A program made the translations under genes and the position numbers. Shown here piece by piece: positions 1-9,216 of a stretch of 64,000 bases of DNA. The notes beneath the pieces are model-generated. The model saw only the letters and a list, made by a program, of their open reading frames with translations, had not been told where the DNA came from and made no database searches. Source of the DNA: Chloroflexi bacterium 54-19 (GTDB lineage: Bacteria; Chloroflexota; Chloroflexia; Chloroheliales; Chloroheliaceae); assembly GCA_001898225.1 (NCBI GenBank), contig MKTJ01000072.1:186001-250000 (forward strand), in the 5' to 3' direction. Positions within the stretch are counted from its first letter, which is position 1. The number at the start of each line of letters is the position of its first letter.

Positions 1-416
1 ACTCCCGACTTCTGCTCTATCATGTGGCGAGCCGCTGTCCGGGTAGTCAGGAAGTGGGACTTCATATAAGTTGTAACCGGGAGGGTGAAGTTCTCAAGTG
101 GCAACTTGGCTATCGGAACACCATATATACCTGGGGCATTCACCCTGATAGTATTGATAGAGATGTCAAAGCTGCCCCCCGATTCGACTACCATCCTGGC
201 ATGTTCTTCCACCGCCTGCTCATCAAGAGCATCAACTTGCGCCGTCTCAACCTGGCCACCTGCCGCTGAAATCTCCCTGGCAAGCGCCTCAATAGAGTTA
301 AGGTTGCGGGCTGTCAGGAAGGCCTTTGCGCCTTCGCGGGCAAAAGCCCTGGCAATTGCACCGCCAACTGCCCCACCCGCACCATAAATAACCGCATTTT
401 TCTTCTCAAGTAACAT
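1..416 (-). CDS. SDR-family oxidoreductase, 3' part outside window
   Basis: Reading leftward from an ATG at 416, an uninterrupted frame runs off the left edge, giving 138 residues of the N-terminal half. It opens with MLLEKKNAVIYGAGGAVGGA, a Rossmann fold with the TGxxxGxG-type cofactor loop seen here as GAGGAVGGA. FAREGAKAFLTAR follows, the usual second beta strand of short-chain dehydrogenases. The Asp of VDALDEQAV fits the conserved adenine-contact position. The start is set by a strong AGGAGGAAC ribosome site just upstream. The catalytic Tyr-x-x-x-Lys would lie beyond the window, so the substrate cannot be told. Family call is secure; the exact enzyme is unknown. Confidence 0.88.
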   Translation of the reverse strand, partial: MLLEKKNAVIYGAGGAVGGAIARAFAREGAKAFLTARNLNSIEALAREISAAGGQVETAQVDALDEQAVEEHARMVVESGGSFDISINTIRVNAPGIYGVPIAKLPLENFTLPVTTYMKSHFLTTRTAARHMIEQKSG

Positions 417-462
417 ATATGTTCCTCCTGCCTAAAAGTTCTTTGTTAATCTTTTCAAATAG

Positions 463-492
463 GGCTGGCTTCTGGTGGAGCCAGCCTTTTTT
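463..492 (+). terminator. Rho-independent terminator-like hairpin
   Basis: GGCTGGCT (463-470) pairs with AGCCAGCC (479-486) around an 8-nt loop, followed by six T. The T-run is on the + strand, although the hairpin sits between two divergently transcribed genes. It would stop rightward transcription arising near 420, before the sigma-factor gene. Confidence 0.7.
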
Positions 493-638
493 ATCCCTCC
501 CAAATCCCAAAACAATTACCTCCTGGATTCAGGATTGGTACTTATTAAACTGGGGCAGGAGGGAAAACTGTGCGGTCTCTGAAAGCTAATTTTAGGCTTG
601 AAAAACATTTGATTTCGTTTCCTAACTTAAGTGGTAAC

Positions 639-667
639 TGGCAATCAGAAAAAATGTGCTATATAAT
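639..667 (+). promoter_or_regulatory. Candidate promoter of the ECF sigma gene
   Basis: TATAAT at 662-667 lies 17 bp after TGGCAA (639-644), a weak -35. It is about 85 bp upstream of the sigma-factor start and downstream of the 463-492 terminator. Confidence 0.4.
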
Positions 668-754
668 AAAGGCGATGCGGACAAGCAGTTTTAATTTTGG
701 CGGGCTGCTATCAATTCGATTTATTTTATCCAGTGACCCTACCGGGAGGCCATA

Positions 755-1786
755 ATGGTTTACAAACGAGGTGAAAGTATTAGCTCCAGGGAAGTTTTGA
801 ACACCCGTGAGAGTGAGCAACACGAAGTTAGCCTTAAATTTGAGCCTTTCCGCCCGGAGTTACTCCTTCATTGCTACCGGCTGCTTGGTTCCCTGCACGA
901 TGCCGAAGACAGCGTCCAGGAAACCATGCTGAGAGCATGGCGGCACTTCGATTCCTTCACCGATAGAGGACCGGGGTCAATGCGAGCCTGGCTCTATACA
1001 ATTGCAACCAATACCAGCCTGGACGCTCTTAAGAAACTTGGGCCCCGCACTTTACCGGCAATGGCCTTTCCGGTAGCAGATTTCCGCCAGCCGGTAGCTC
1101 CCCGCAATAACGAAATACCCTGGTTAGAACCTTTGCCCGATAGCTGGCTGGCGGAAACAACCGAAAACCCGGAAGCGCGTTACACTCGGTTGGAGAGTGT
1201 TTCACTGGCTTTTCTTACCGCCCTTCAACTTTTGCCGTCCCGCCAGCGAGCTATATTACTCCTGTGTGATGTGCTGGATTGGCAGGCAAGTGAGACTGCC
1301 AGCCTTCTCAATATAACCGTTTCCGCCGTGAACAGCGCCTTGCATAGAGCCAGGGTGACGCTTGAAAAAAATTACAGGGGTGGGGAAAATGAATTGAGCC
1401 TGCCCGGTAAACCCAATCCTGCCACCACCGATTTACTCACGCGTTATCTAAAATGTTGGGAAGCGGATGATATAGCCGGTCTGGTAGCCTTATTAAAAGA
1501 AGATGCCACTTTGAGTATGCCGCCGGTTCCTTCGTGGTACCAGGGGCGAGATGCGGTGCAAGTTATTCTTCGGGACGTGGTATTCAAATCTGACGGACAG
1601 AAACGCTGGCGATTGATTCCGACCTCCGCCAATGGGCAACCTGCTTTCAAGGTGTACCGGGCAGACAACCCGCAAAGTTCTTTCCAGCCGTTCGCATTGC
1701 AAGTACTTACCCTGGATACAAAGTTAAATCAAATCCAGGATATAACTGCTTTCCTTAACCCAACCCTGGTTGAGGTCTTTCCTTGA
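755..1786 (+). CDS. ECF RNA polymerase sigma factor with SnoaL-like C-terminal domain (SigG-like)
   Basis: This is a 343-residue extracytoplasmic-function sigma factor. Sigma-2 (about residues 30-95) shows LLHCYRLLGSLHDAEDSVQET and MRAWLYTIATNTSLDAL. A linker contains EVPWLEP-like IPWLEPLPD. Sigma-4 (about 150-210) shows LPSRQRAILLLCDVLDWQASE and VNSALHRAR. The last ~120 residues form a SnoaL/NTF2-like domain (YLKCWEADDIAGLVALLKEDA), typical of the TIGR02960/SigG-like group. In such groups the extra domain is thought to tune sigma activity, often without a classical anti-sigma factor, and none is adjacent here. A GGGAGG ribosome site precedes the ATG. The target regulon cannot be inferred. 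Confidence 0.92.
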   Translation: MVYKRGESISSREVLNTRESEQHEVSLKFEPFRPELLLHCYRLLGSLHDAEDSVQETMLRAWRHFDSFTDRGPGSMRAWLYTIATNTSLDALKKLGPRTLPAMAFPVADFRQPVAPRNNEIPWLEPLPDSWLAETTENPEARYTRLESVSLAFLTALQLLPSRQRAILLLCDVLDWQASETASLLNITVSAVNSALHRARVTLEKNYRGGENELSLPGKPNPATTDLLTRYLKCWEADDIAGLVALLKEDATLSMPPVPSWYQGRDAVQVILRDVVFKSDGQKRWRLIPTSANGQPAFKVYRADNPQSSFQPFALQVLTLDTKLNQIQDITAFLNPTLVEVFP

Positions 1787-1915
1787 TTTCATAAAGGGCG
1801 GAGAGCTACCGGCTCTGCTAGAATTAATGAAATGGACGGCATCTACCTTCCGTCAGGTGCCGGGGCTTGAATATTTACTCCAATGTTAGGTAGACGCAAC
1901 AGGAAGAGTGCCAGT

Positions 1916-2431
1916 ATGATACTCCCCAAAGAGCGCGACTCGCGCTTTATCACCATCCGCCGTGGTGGAACGCTCACGGACTCCGACCACCAACTCCTGG
2001 CTTTTTGGGCCGCTGCTTGCGCAGAACACGTGCTGCCTCTTTTCGAAAAAGTTTCACCCTCGGACCACCGACCCCGCCAGGCGATTGAGCAGGCACGGGC
2101 ATGGGCTCGCGGCGAGATAAAGATGTCTGAGGCCCGCGCAGCAGGAGGCCACGCCATGGCGGCGGCAAGAGAGTTGAGCGGAGCCGCCAGGTATGCCGCA
2201 TTTGCTGCCGGTCAGGCGGGAGTGGTGGCGCATGTCGCCGCCCACGAACTGGGTGCGGCGGCTTACGCAATCAAGGCTGTGCGGGCTTCCGTCCCCCTGT
2301 TCGAGAGCGAAGATGCCGGTCGGCTTGAGTGCCGGTGGCAGCGTGAACAACTCCCGGCTGCAATTCGCGAACTTGTCCTGGAGGATCAGCGCTTACGAAA
2401 CGAAATTTGCTGGTTGGTGTTCGACTGCTGA
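1916..2431 (+). CDS. Putative immunity protein (Imm-5-like)
   Basis: A 171-residue alanine-rich helical protein. Segments such as DHQLLAFWAAACAEHVLPLF, RQAIEQARAWARGEI and AAGQAGVVAHVAAHELGAAAYA match my recollection of the 'putative immunity protein' (Imm-5-like) family. AGGAAGAG (1901-1908) lies 7 bases before the ATG at 1916, which I prefer over an ATG at 1883. Codon use looks more GC-rich than that of its neighbours, hinting at independent acquisition. No toxin partner is adjacent, so the immunity role is only a family label. Confidence 0.75.
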   Translation: MILPKERDSRFITIRRGGTLTDSDHQLLAFWAAACAEHVLPLFEKVSPSDHRPRQAIEQARAWARGEIKMSEARAAGGHAMAAARELSGAARYAAFAAGQAGVVAHVAAHELGAAAYAIKAVRASVPLFESEDAGRLECRWQREQLPAAIRELVLEDQRLRNEICWLVFDC

Positions 2432-2559
2432 CAGACGTTACGGCCTGTCAGTACTCCGCCCACCCCAGGATGAACTACACCCCCAGATTAAAGGCCAATA
2501 ACAACTGATGCTGAAAACCTGTTTAATGAAGCTAAAGCCCTGCCCAAAAATATAGGGCG

Positions 2560-2593
2560 AAAAACAACCGCGATTTTAGAGGAGGTTGTTTTT
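2560..2593. terminator. Bidirectional terminator between convergent genes
   Basis: AAAAACAACC (2560-2569) pairs with GGTTGTTTTT (2584-2593) around a 14-nt loop. It has A-rich and T-rich flanks on both sides. It lies between the converging Imm-5-like and STAND genes, and can serve both. Confidence 0.75.
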
Positions 2594-2654
2594 AAGGTTT
2601 GTATTACGCATAATTCCGGTTATTTAATAAAGAGGGCAAATGGCTATGGGGGTT

Positions 2655-5600
2655 TTAAGCAGGCAAACCATTTTCTACTGCTCCAAGAGTTCGAAGATTC
2701 GCCTTCTGGGCCTCGGTAAGACCCTTTATCCCGGTGATATTAAGCCGTTCATAGGGGTGGTCACGCCGTACAATTTGGAGTAATTCGCCACTCTTAATAT
2801 CCCAAATTTTTATTTTCCCATCATTGCCACAACTCGCCAGCCTGGTCCCATCCGGGCTTCTTACCAGCGAGCTAATTAACTGGGTATGGGCTTCACAGAC
2901 CCGCAAGCACATTCCGGTTTGCACATCCCACCAGCTTATTTTGCCGGTATTGTCGCCCGCAATTATTATCTCTTCACCCCCATCCCAGCACATTACCTGA
3001 AATAAACCGGTTTGTCCGGCCTGCCCACTAATACAAGCCACCTGCTCTAAGGTTTGGTTGTCCCAAACCAATATTTTAGGGTCACTCGGCTCCCCACCAA
3101 TAGCGCCCAACCTCTTACCATCCGGGCTCCAAAACAAATTGTAGTAGAAGATATTGAATTCATGGCTTAAATGTCGAAGTAAGGTTCCGTCCCGCGCATC
3201 CCAGATATAAATGCAGCTATCGGCTCCGCTACCCGCTAACTGGATGCCATCAGGATGCCAGTCAACCGAAAAAATTTCAACCGGAAAGGAATGCGCTACC
3301 CACCGCTGGCGGCGTTGTTGCACATCCCACACTACTACACCATTATTGCCGGTTCCGCCTGCTAGAAACCTTCCATCCGGGCTCCACTTAAAATCATAAC
3401 TATCATAAGCCGACCGGTAGGGCGGCTCAAAAAGATAATAAAACTCGCCGGTTCGGGCGTTCCAGACCCGGATGGAATTGTTTCTTTCGCTGGCGGCTAT
3501 CCACCGTCCGTCCAAGCTCCATCTAACCGCCGGTATTTGGGCGTAGTTACCTTCTAACATCAGGGGAGGTTGGATGCCGGAAACATCGTAAATTGCTATC
3601 GTCAGGTCGGTGGCACTACAGACCAACCTGCTATTATCCGGACTCCATTCCATGGCATAAGGGTTGGACCGGTAGCTTTCCAGCACCCTGATTGACTGAC
3701 CGCTTGTAACATCCCATAGACGCACCGTTCCATCACTACCACAACTAATCAGGTTGGCACTATCGGGAGTAAAAGCCAAACCCCTTATTACCCCGCTGTG
3801 GCCCAATAAAACTGCCCGGTAACTCGCCCGTTCTACATCCCACAACCATATAACGGGATCACTGTTACGGCCTCCACTCGCCAGGGTACGTCCGTCAGGA
3901 CTCCAGGCCAACCGGCTAACGCGATCCTTGTGGCCGGTTAAAGTCTGTTGTAACTGACCGGTAGCTACGTCCCATAGTTTAACCGTGCCATCCCAGCTTG
4001 CGCTGGCAAGCGTAAGACCGTCCGGGGCAAAAGCTAAACCCACTACTTCCCGGCTATGCCCGGTAAGAGCGTGGACACAAATAGCCGGTCCCGTTTCGGG
4101 TATCTCCCACAATCGGATTGTGCCCCGTATATCGCCAGTGGCAAGCAGGGTTCCAACCGGACTCCACATAAGGACAGGTATTTCTTCTTGATGGAGTAAA
4201 ATATGAAGTTCGCGACCAGTAGCCATCTCCCAGATACGAAAAATATGAATACCTGTTACAGCAGCAAGCTTCTTACCATCCGGTGCAAAGGCCACTTCAT
4301 ACATAACCGGGTCGTTTTGCCTTGAATCCAAAGTGCCCAAAAAAGTGGCACTGTTAAAATCCCAAAGCTCAATCCCGGCTTGCTCTAATCCAACCGCTAG
4401 AATTCGATTATCCGGACTCAAGACCAGGCGGTTTGGCCTAAAATTATTGGGTTTCCAAAACCGGTGAAGAGTAAGGTTAACCGTTTTCCATACACAAATT
4501 TCGCCTGCAAAATTAGTTGCAACCAAATATTCTCCATTGCTACTGAGAGTCATAGAGAGGATAGAGCCAAAAGTTTCGGTAAAGATACAATCCCGAACGG
4601 TCGCTTCCGATAGATTCGTATCTTGTATATGGACCCCTTGCAAATAAGCATCTCGCAGCACCAGCCTGGATAAATCCAGGTCGCGCAAATCTCTTTTCAG
4701 CCAGCGCACAAGGGTTACCAGATTGGCCGGTCCATAACCCTGGGCAGTTTCATCGAGGGTACGCAATTCATCGAAAAAGACATTAAACCGGTCCAGTAAG
4801 GAGGGTCTCCCGAAGCCCAATATCGCCTGTAAGTTTGCCAGGATAGGTGCTACAAGTAGTCTTTCCTGAGACTGGCGGATATAGTCTTTGGCACGGGCTT
4901 GAACGAGGTTATGCTCAAGCAAACGGACAAGTTTACCCTGTTGTATTTCAGTGACGGCCTCATTAACGAGGCGCAGGGTGGCATATTCGAGCACCACCGA
5001 TTGCAAGGTAAAACTCCCGGCCTTTTGACCTCGCTCAATCAGGGAGCGGCGGCGCAAAGCTCCCAGCGCCTCAATCAAGGTTGCCCGCGAGACCGGCCTG
5101 ACCAGCACGGCTACCAGCTCCTCAAAAGTTACCGGTTCGCGCATAATGGCTAACCAGAGCAATATACTTTGCTCAAGATTGGTCAGGCGCAGGATTTGTT
5201 GGTCGAGCAGTTCGCGGATTTCCCCGAAAATTACCTCGCCCTGCTCCAGGAAAAGGGCAATTTCACTATCGAATACTTCTACAATTGTTTGAGACACAAT
5301 TTTCAGGGCGAGCGGATTACCAGTATAGGCTTCAACTAATCTTACCTTCTCGGTTGAGGTACCTTTAACCTCTTTGTCAGCCAGTAACTGTTCGCAGGCC
5401 CCCACGCTCAACCGGCCCAGTTGTAAAGCCCTGACAGGGGAGCGATTCCCTTCAAATGAAATAAGGTCAGCCGGTTTCTCCCGGCTGGTTAACAACAGGC
5501 AACTCTGGTGGCTGGTTTCGGCGATGCGCCGTAATAACTGCCCATACCCCTCGTACCCAGGGCGTATTTTACCGGTGCCTTCTCCCTCCACCAAGAGGCT

Positions 5601-6383
5601 TTCCAGGTTATCCAGGACTAAAAGTACCCGTCGGTTCCGCATATGTTCTAGCAACTGCCCTGTACGCCGTTCCAGGCCAGGCGCGGCCCTGTCCAGCAGT
5701 TGGGGGTCCAGCACCTGGAAAAATCCATCGAGAAGGTCTTCACACTTTTCACCATCTCGTAGAGACCGCCAGATTACAACATCGAATTCATTCGAAAGCT
5801 TGTGCATAAGGGTGACGGCCAGGGCCGATTTACCAATCCCACCCATACCCAGCAGACTGACTACCCGGCACCCCTCATCCCTCAGCCAGCCGGTAAGGAG
5901 GTTCAGTTCCCCTTCCCTCCCATAGAAAGCTGGTATGGCCTGGGCCTCTCCCCAATCGAAGGGCGAACTGCTGCTTCCGCTTTCTTTAAGTTGGGATAAA
6001 GCTTGTATCTGGTGCGAGTCCTTAATATTAGAGGTTTGTTTATCCGGTCTAAACTCCGGTGGTGGTAGCGCAGGGGATGCCAACAGTTTATGGAGCCATA
6101 CTTCATCAAGAAGGTTTTTCTGGCGGGATCCGCGCCAGAGTGTACGGATTTCTTCTCCTTCATTACCAATTTGAAAAACCTGGTTTTTATAGGCGAGTTC
6201 AATCAGCTTTTTGAGGTGAGGTGGGGTGGGATAATTACTACCATCCTCCCATTTTATTATTGCCCGGCGCGTTACTCCCAGGTATTCGGCCAGGGTCGTT
6301 TGAGTCAGACCAATCGCAGTCCGCAACCGCAAAATCATTTGCCCAAAAGTATAATCGCGGTCAGGGTAGGCGGGGTGGTACAT
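2655..6383 (-). CDS. STAND NTPase: XRE HTH, NB-ARC, WD40 repeats
   Basis: A 1242-residue protein of three parts. Residues ~10-70 form an XRE-type helix-turn-helix (LRTAIGLTQTTLAEYLGVTRR). Residues ~150-420 form a STAND/NB-ARC ATPase with Walker A GMGGIGKSA, Walker B RVLLVLDNLES and a LLLTSRE sensor. After a helical and short pentapeptide-like linker (LRDLDLSRLVLRDAYLQGV), residues ~610-1210 hold about a dozen WD40 blades ending in motifs such as IRLWEI, VKLWDV and IYIWDA. STAND proteins act as ligand-triggered oligomeric switches; the repeats sense and the HTH may bind DNA. Such fusions are common in Chloroflexota and often of unknown role. AAGGAA precedes the ATG. A defence role is possible, but no effector domain is visible. 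Confidence 0.93.
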   Translation of the reverse strand: MYHPAYPDRDYTFGQMILRLRTAIGLTQTTLAEYLGVTRRAIIKWEDGSNYPTPPHLKKLIELAYKNQVFQIGNEGEEIRTLWRGSRQKNLLDEVWLHKLLASPALPPPEFRPDKQTSNIKDSHQIQALSQLKESGSSSSPFDWGEAQAIPAFYGREGELNLLTGWLRDEGCRVVSLLGMGGIGKSALAVTLMHKLSNEFDVVIWRSLRDGEKCEDLLDGFFQVLDPQLLDRAAPGLERRTGQLLEHMRNRRVLLVLDNLESLLVEGEGTGKIRPGYEGYGQLLRRIAETSHQSCLLLTSREKPADLISFEGNRSPVRALQLGRLSVGACEQLLADKEVKGTSTEKVRLVEAYTGNPLALKIVSQTIVEVFDSEIALFLEQGEVIFGEIRELLDQQILRLTNLEQSILLWLAIMREPVTFEELVAVLVRPVSRATLIEALGALRRRSLIERGQKAGSFTLQSVVLEYATLRLVNEAVTEIQQGKLVRLLEHNLVQARAKDYIRQSQERLLVAPILANLQAILGFGRPSLLDRFNVFFDELRTLDETAQGYGPANLVTLVRWLKRDLRDLDLSRLVLRDAYLQGVHIQDTNLSEATVRDCIFTETFGSILSMTLSSNGEYLVATNFAGEICVWKTVNLTLHRFWKPNNFRPNRLVLSPDNRILAVGLEQAGIELWDFNSATFLGTLDSRQNDPVMYEVAFAPDGKKLAAVTGIHIFRIWEMATGRELHILLHQEEIPVLMWSPVGTLLATGDIRGTIRLWEIPETGPAICVHALTGHSREVVGLAFAPDGLTLASASWDGTVKLWDVATGQLQQTLTGHKDRVSRLAWSPDGRTLASGGRNSDPVIWLWDVERASYRAVLLGHSGVIRGLAFTPDSANLISCGSDGTVRLWDVTSGQSIRVLESYRSNPYAMEWSPDNSRLVCSATDLTIAIYDVSGIQPPLMLEGNYAQIPAVRWSLDGRWIAASERNNSIRVWNARTGEFYYLFEPPYRSAYDSYDFKWSPDGRFLAGGTGNNGVVVWDVQQRRQRWVAHSFPVEIFSVDWHPDGIQLAGSGADSCIYIWDARDGTLLRHLSHEFNIFYYNLFWSPDGKRLGAIGGEPSDPKILVWDNQTLEQVACISGQAGQTGLFQVMCWDGGEEIIIAGDNTGKISWWDVQTGMCLRVCEAHTQLISSLVRSPDGTRLASCGNDGKIKIWDIKSGELLQIVRRDHPYERLNITGIKGLTEAQKANLRTLGAVENGLPA

Positions 6384-6819
6384 CTGCTCATTCCTTACTT
6401 TTATTTCTTATTTAACGAGCGCTTTTATTATTACTTACTATAACTTTGGATTATAAATTCCAGGAGAATTACCTTTAATGTAACAATTCCAGGCGAGTAA
6501 GTCAACATTTTATCGCAATGTTAGAAGGGAACAAAAGGACAACACGAATCAGCCCGAACTTAAAGCTCAAAACCTAGCGGGGTAAATAGCATTAAGAAAA
6601 AACCTAGACTTGTCATTCCGAACCGAGGCGAGGAATCCGGGGCACCAGCTTGCCCCCTACAAAGAAGTTCTTATTTATTGAAAGGGTTATGTAAAGCTAA
6701 CGTTTTAGTACCCGACCCAAATGGCTGCCCACGAACATACAACAAAAGTCGAGCTATTAACTAAAAATCCATTTTGAAAATGCTATTTCGTAGTAGCACT
6801 TTATATAACCCTATTTTCT
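6384..6819. other. Intergenic region (436 bp)
   Basis: Upstream of the STAND gene and downstream of the rhamnonate-dehydratase-like gene, both leftward. It must hold the promoter of the STAND gene. Apart from the element at 6611-6660, I see no gene or RNA. Confidence 0.5.
6611..6660. repeat. Intergenic palindromic repeat-like element
   Basis: ATTCC (6614-6618) faces GGAAT (6632-6636). This is followed by a perfect hairpin, GGGGCA (6639-6644) with TGCCCC (6651-6656). The motif CATTCCGAACCGAGGCGAGG resembles a dispersed intergenic repeat I recall from several bacterial genomes. Only one copy was seen here. Confidence 0.4.
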
Positions 6820-7983
6820 TTAAGGGAAAAACGGTGATAGCCAGCTTTCTGGTAACTCCAGCCCAAAACCGGGCGCCTTACTCGGCACCAGCCAGCCATC
6901 CTTGGGATAAGCTTCTCCCGGCAGGTGCCAGGCTTCCTCCAGCGGCACGCCGGGAGGTGTCCCCACGAAACATTCCAGCCAGGGTACTGCCGACATGGCA
7001 TAGCTGAAGTGCTGGCCGAAAGCAGTGTTGCCACCCCCGTGAAGCATCACACTGATCCCCGCCGCCTCGGCGGCCCCGACTATTTTCTGGCAGGTCGTTA
7101 CACCCCCGCACCAGTTGATGTCCGGCTGCAAAATGTCTGCAACCTGATTACGGATGGCCCATTGAAAAGGCACGTGTGTGTACCAGTGTTCTCCGGTCGC
7201 CAGGGTTTGCCAGGGTAGACGCTGACGTAATAACTTATGAGCATCGAGGTCTTCGGGAATCAGGCATTCCTCCATCCACTTTAGCTTATAGGGCCGGAGA
7301 GCTTCGGCCAACCGCACCGTATACTCGACATCAAAGGCCATCCAGCAGTCCAGCATCAGTTCGGCTTCATCCCCGACCTGCTCACGGGCCTGGGCGACGA
7401 ACTCGGTATTCTTTTTGATACCGTCCAGCCCATCGGCAGGGCCGTAAGGACAGGCCAGCTTAAACGCCCTGAACCCCAGTTCTTTGTACCAATCGACATC
7501 GTTTCCGGTGGAGTAGCAAAAAAGCTTCTCTTTTTGAGGGCCACCCAACAGCTCGTAGACCGGTTTATCGAACAGTTTACCCCGCAAATCCCACAACGCC
7601 AGGTCAATCGCGCTGACTGCGTAGGAAGCCAGGCCGGTCGAGCCATAAGGTTTGGTCAGACGGAACATCATATCGGCCAGTTTTTCGGTCGCCAGGCAGT
7701 CTTCCCCGACCAGTTGTGGCGCCAGGTGGTCGTCTATTACGGCGGCTACCGGACGGCCATGGCTGGTATAGCCGATACCCCAGGTGCCATCCTCGGCGGT
7801 GACTCTGGCCCAGACCCCTTCCCATTTTGGTAGCCACAAATTGCGGTGAGCCTTAACTTTCGGGTAGCGCGACATCGGGTTTGCCACCTCGGCTTCAAAA
7901 GACCAGGGCTGCCGCCGGGGTTCCGTCTTAAATTCGCGCGGTGGGACAGTGAGCCGCATAGCCCGGATTTCCTTGATTTTCAT
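6820..7983 (-). CDS. Enolase-superfamily dehydratase, L-rhamnonate dehydratase-like
   Basis: A 387-residue mandelate-racemase/muconate-lactonizing family enzyme. The N-terminal capping domain (1-130) precedes a TIM barrel. Visible motifs include NPMSRYPKVKAHR, AIDLALWDLRGKLFDKPVYELLGG, the metal-binding series LMLDCWMAFD, KWMEECLIP and LATGEHW, then QPDINWCGGVTT and the catalytic-His region VMLHGGG. These align well, from memory, with E. coli RhmD, which converts L-rhamnonate to 2-keto-3-deoxy-L-rhamnonate. A GAGGAG site precedes the ATG. It lies in a leftward group with two dehydrogenases, consistent with non-phosphorylative sugar-acid breakdown. Another acid sugar could be the true substrate. 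Confidence 0.85.
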   Translation of the reverse strand: MKIKEIRAMRLTVPPREFKTEPRRQPWSFEAEVANPMSRYPKVKAHRNLWLPKWEGVWARVTAEDGTWGIGYTSHGRPVAAVIDDHLAPQLVGEDCLATEKLADMMFRLTKPYGSTGLASYAVSAIDLALWDLRGKLFDKPVYELLGGPQKEKLFCYSTGNDVDWYKELGFRAFKLACPYGPADGLDGIKKNTEFVAQAREQVGDEAELMLDCWMAFDVEYTVRLAEALRPYKLKWMEECLIPEDLDAHKLLRQRLPWQTLATGEHWYTHVPFQWAIRNQVADILQPDINWCGGVTTCQKIVGAAEAAGISVMLHGGGNTAFGQHFSYAMSAVPWLECFVGTPPGVPLEEAWHLPGEAYPKDGWLVPSKAPGFGLELPESWLSPFFP

Positions 7984-8151
7984 CTTTTCTCCTCTGACGG
8001 CTTCTTTGCCGCCTCGTCTCCCTGATTACCTTAAACTGTAGCCGGGCAAATCTAGCGGGCGCCCGGTGACACTCCTTTTACGCGGCCAATTTGAGGTCTA
8101 GCCTGCGGACCCCGGCCACTTTAGCGAGCAAGAAAGTGCAGGGGCAGGGCT

Positions 8152-9216
8152 TTACGCATATAACGAGCTAATTTTGATGCTATCCCCGCCCTTAGCGGCA
8201 GAACGATAGGCCGCGTCAAGTAATTCTACGGCCCGCCAGCCAATTTCGCCCGGTGACCCGTTAGCCGCCCGGCCCAAAATCACATCTACCAGGTTTTTAG
8301 AAGTGGTAATTTTCTGGTCATCGGGTTCCTGTTGGGCTGGGATTTCCAATCCCTCGATAGGCCCGTCTACTCCCTGGCCTGTCAGGGTTCCGGCAACCAG
8401 GTCCAAATCTATGCCACCTCGTTCACAATGGATTTGTAGCGAAAGTTTATGCTGAAAAGCGTTACCGCTACCTCCGAAAGTACCAAGCACTCCCCCCTCG
8501 AACTCGACTGTCATGGCATCCACCAGGTCCAACGGCAACCCATAATTGTTCATAAAGGCCATCACCTGCCGGGTGCGCAGCCCTGTCACAAAAAATAGCA
8601 GCCCCGCCAGATGGGTGAGCTGAAGATGGCCCTGGCCTCCACCCGAAAGATGGGGTTGGCTGTAAACCGCTCCCGGCCCATGCACCGGGAAGGAAGTGGC
8701 GTTGGCAGACGGGGCGCTCTCACCGCTCAGAAATTCGATTACCCGCGATACCATCACACAGTTTACAAACTGAGGCCGCCCCAGCACCCCTGAAGAAATG
8801 ACTTCGCGAGCCTTTTTTGCCAGGGGCAAGAAGTTGTAGGAATAGCCAATTATTAGCTCTTTTCCGCGCGCCTGGGCCAGTTCTACCAGTTCACGCGCCT
8901 CAACCGCGTAAAGTGTCATCGGCTTTTCGAGCATTACATGGATATTTTGTTCAAGACAGTATTTGGTGATTTCATAGTGGGTCGAGTGCGGGGTGACAAT
9001 GATAACGCCCTCCGGTTGTTCGGTCGCGAGCATCTCACGATAGTCAGCATAGGTCCGCTCTAAATGGTAGAAATGAGCGGCGGCTTCTAACTTCTTGGTA
9101 TCAGGGTCGCTTACTGCCACTAAATCTGCGTCAGGATTAGCCTGGAGGGCTGGAATATGTACGTAAGTTGACCACCACCCGGCCCCAATCACGGCAATTC
9201 GTACTTTTCTCGACAT
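8152..9216 (-). CDS. Gfo/Idh/MocA-family oxidoreductase
   Basis: A 354-residue NAD(P)-dependent sugar oxidoreductase. The N-terminal Rossmann fold shows IAVIGAGWWSTYVHIPAL and LVAVSDPD. The family EKP signature is present as VMLEKPMTLYA, with the Lys that acts in catalysis. The C-terminal half is the GFO/IDH/MocA alpha/beta domain with QPHLSGGGQGHLQLTHLAGL; the His residues here match the usual GG..H..D/H region. It lies 168 bp upstream of the dehydratase gene on the same strand. The start ATG at 9216 has AAAGGAG about 18 bases away, so a shorter start is not excluded. Substrate not known. Confidence 0.9.
   Translation of the reverse strand: MSRKVRIAVIGAGWWSTYVHIPALQANPDADLVAVSDPDTKKLEAAAHFYHLERTYADYREMLATEQPEGVIIVTPHSTHYEITKYCLEQNIHVMLEKPMTLYAVEARELVELAQARGKELIIGYSYNFLPLAKKAREVISSGVLGRPQFVNCVMVSRVIEFLSGESAPSANATSFPVHGPGAVYSQPHLSGGGQGHLQLTHLAGLLFFVTGLRTRQVMAFMNNYGLPLDLVDAMTVEFEGGVLGTFGGSGNAFQHKLSLQIHCERGGIDLDLVAGTLTGQGVDGPIEGLEIPAQQEPDDQKITTSKNLVDVILGRAANGSPGEIGWRAVELLDAAYRSAAKGGDSIKISSLYA

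Noticed and set aside
570-755. 61-codon rightward frame before the sigma gene
   Set aside because: No ribosome site, no family likeness, and it spans the likely promoter.
5374-5925. 183-codon rightward Ser/Arg-rich frame
   Set aside because: Antisense to the NB-ARC domain of the STAND gene, with no start signal.
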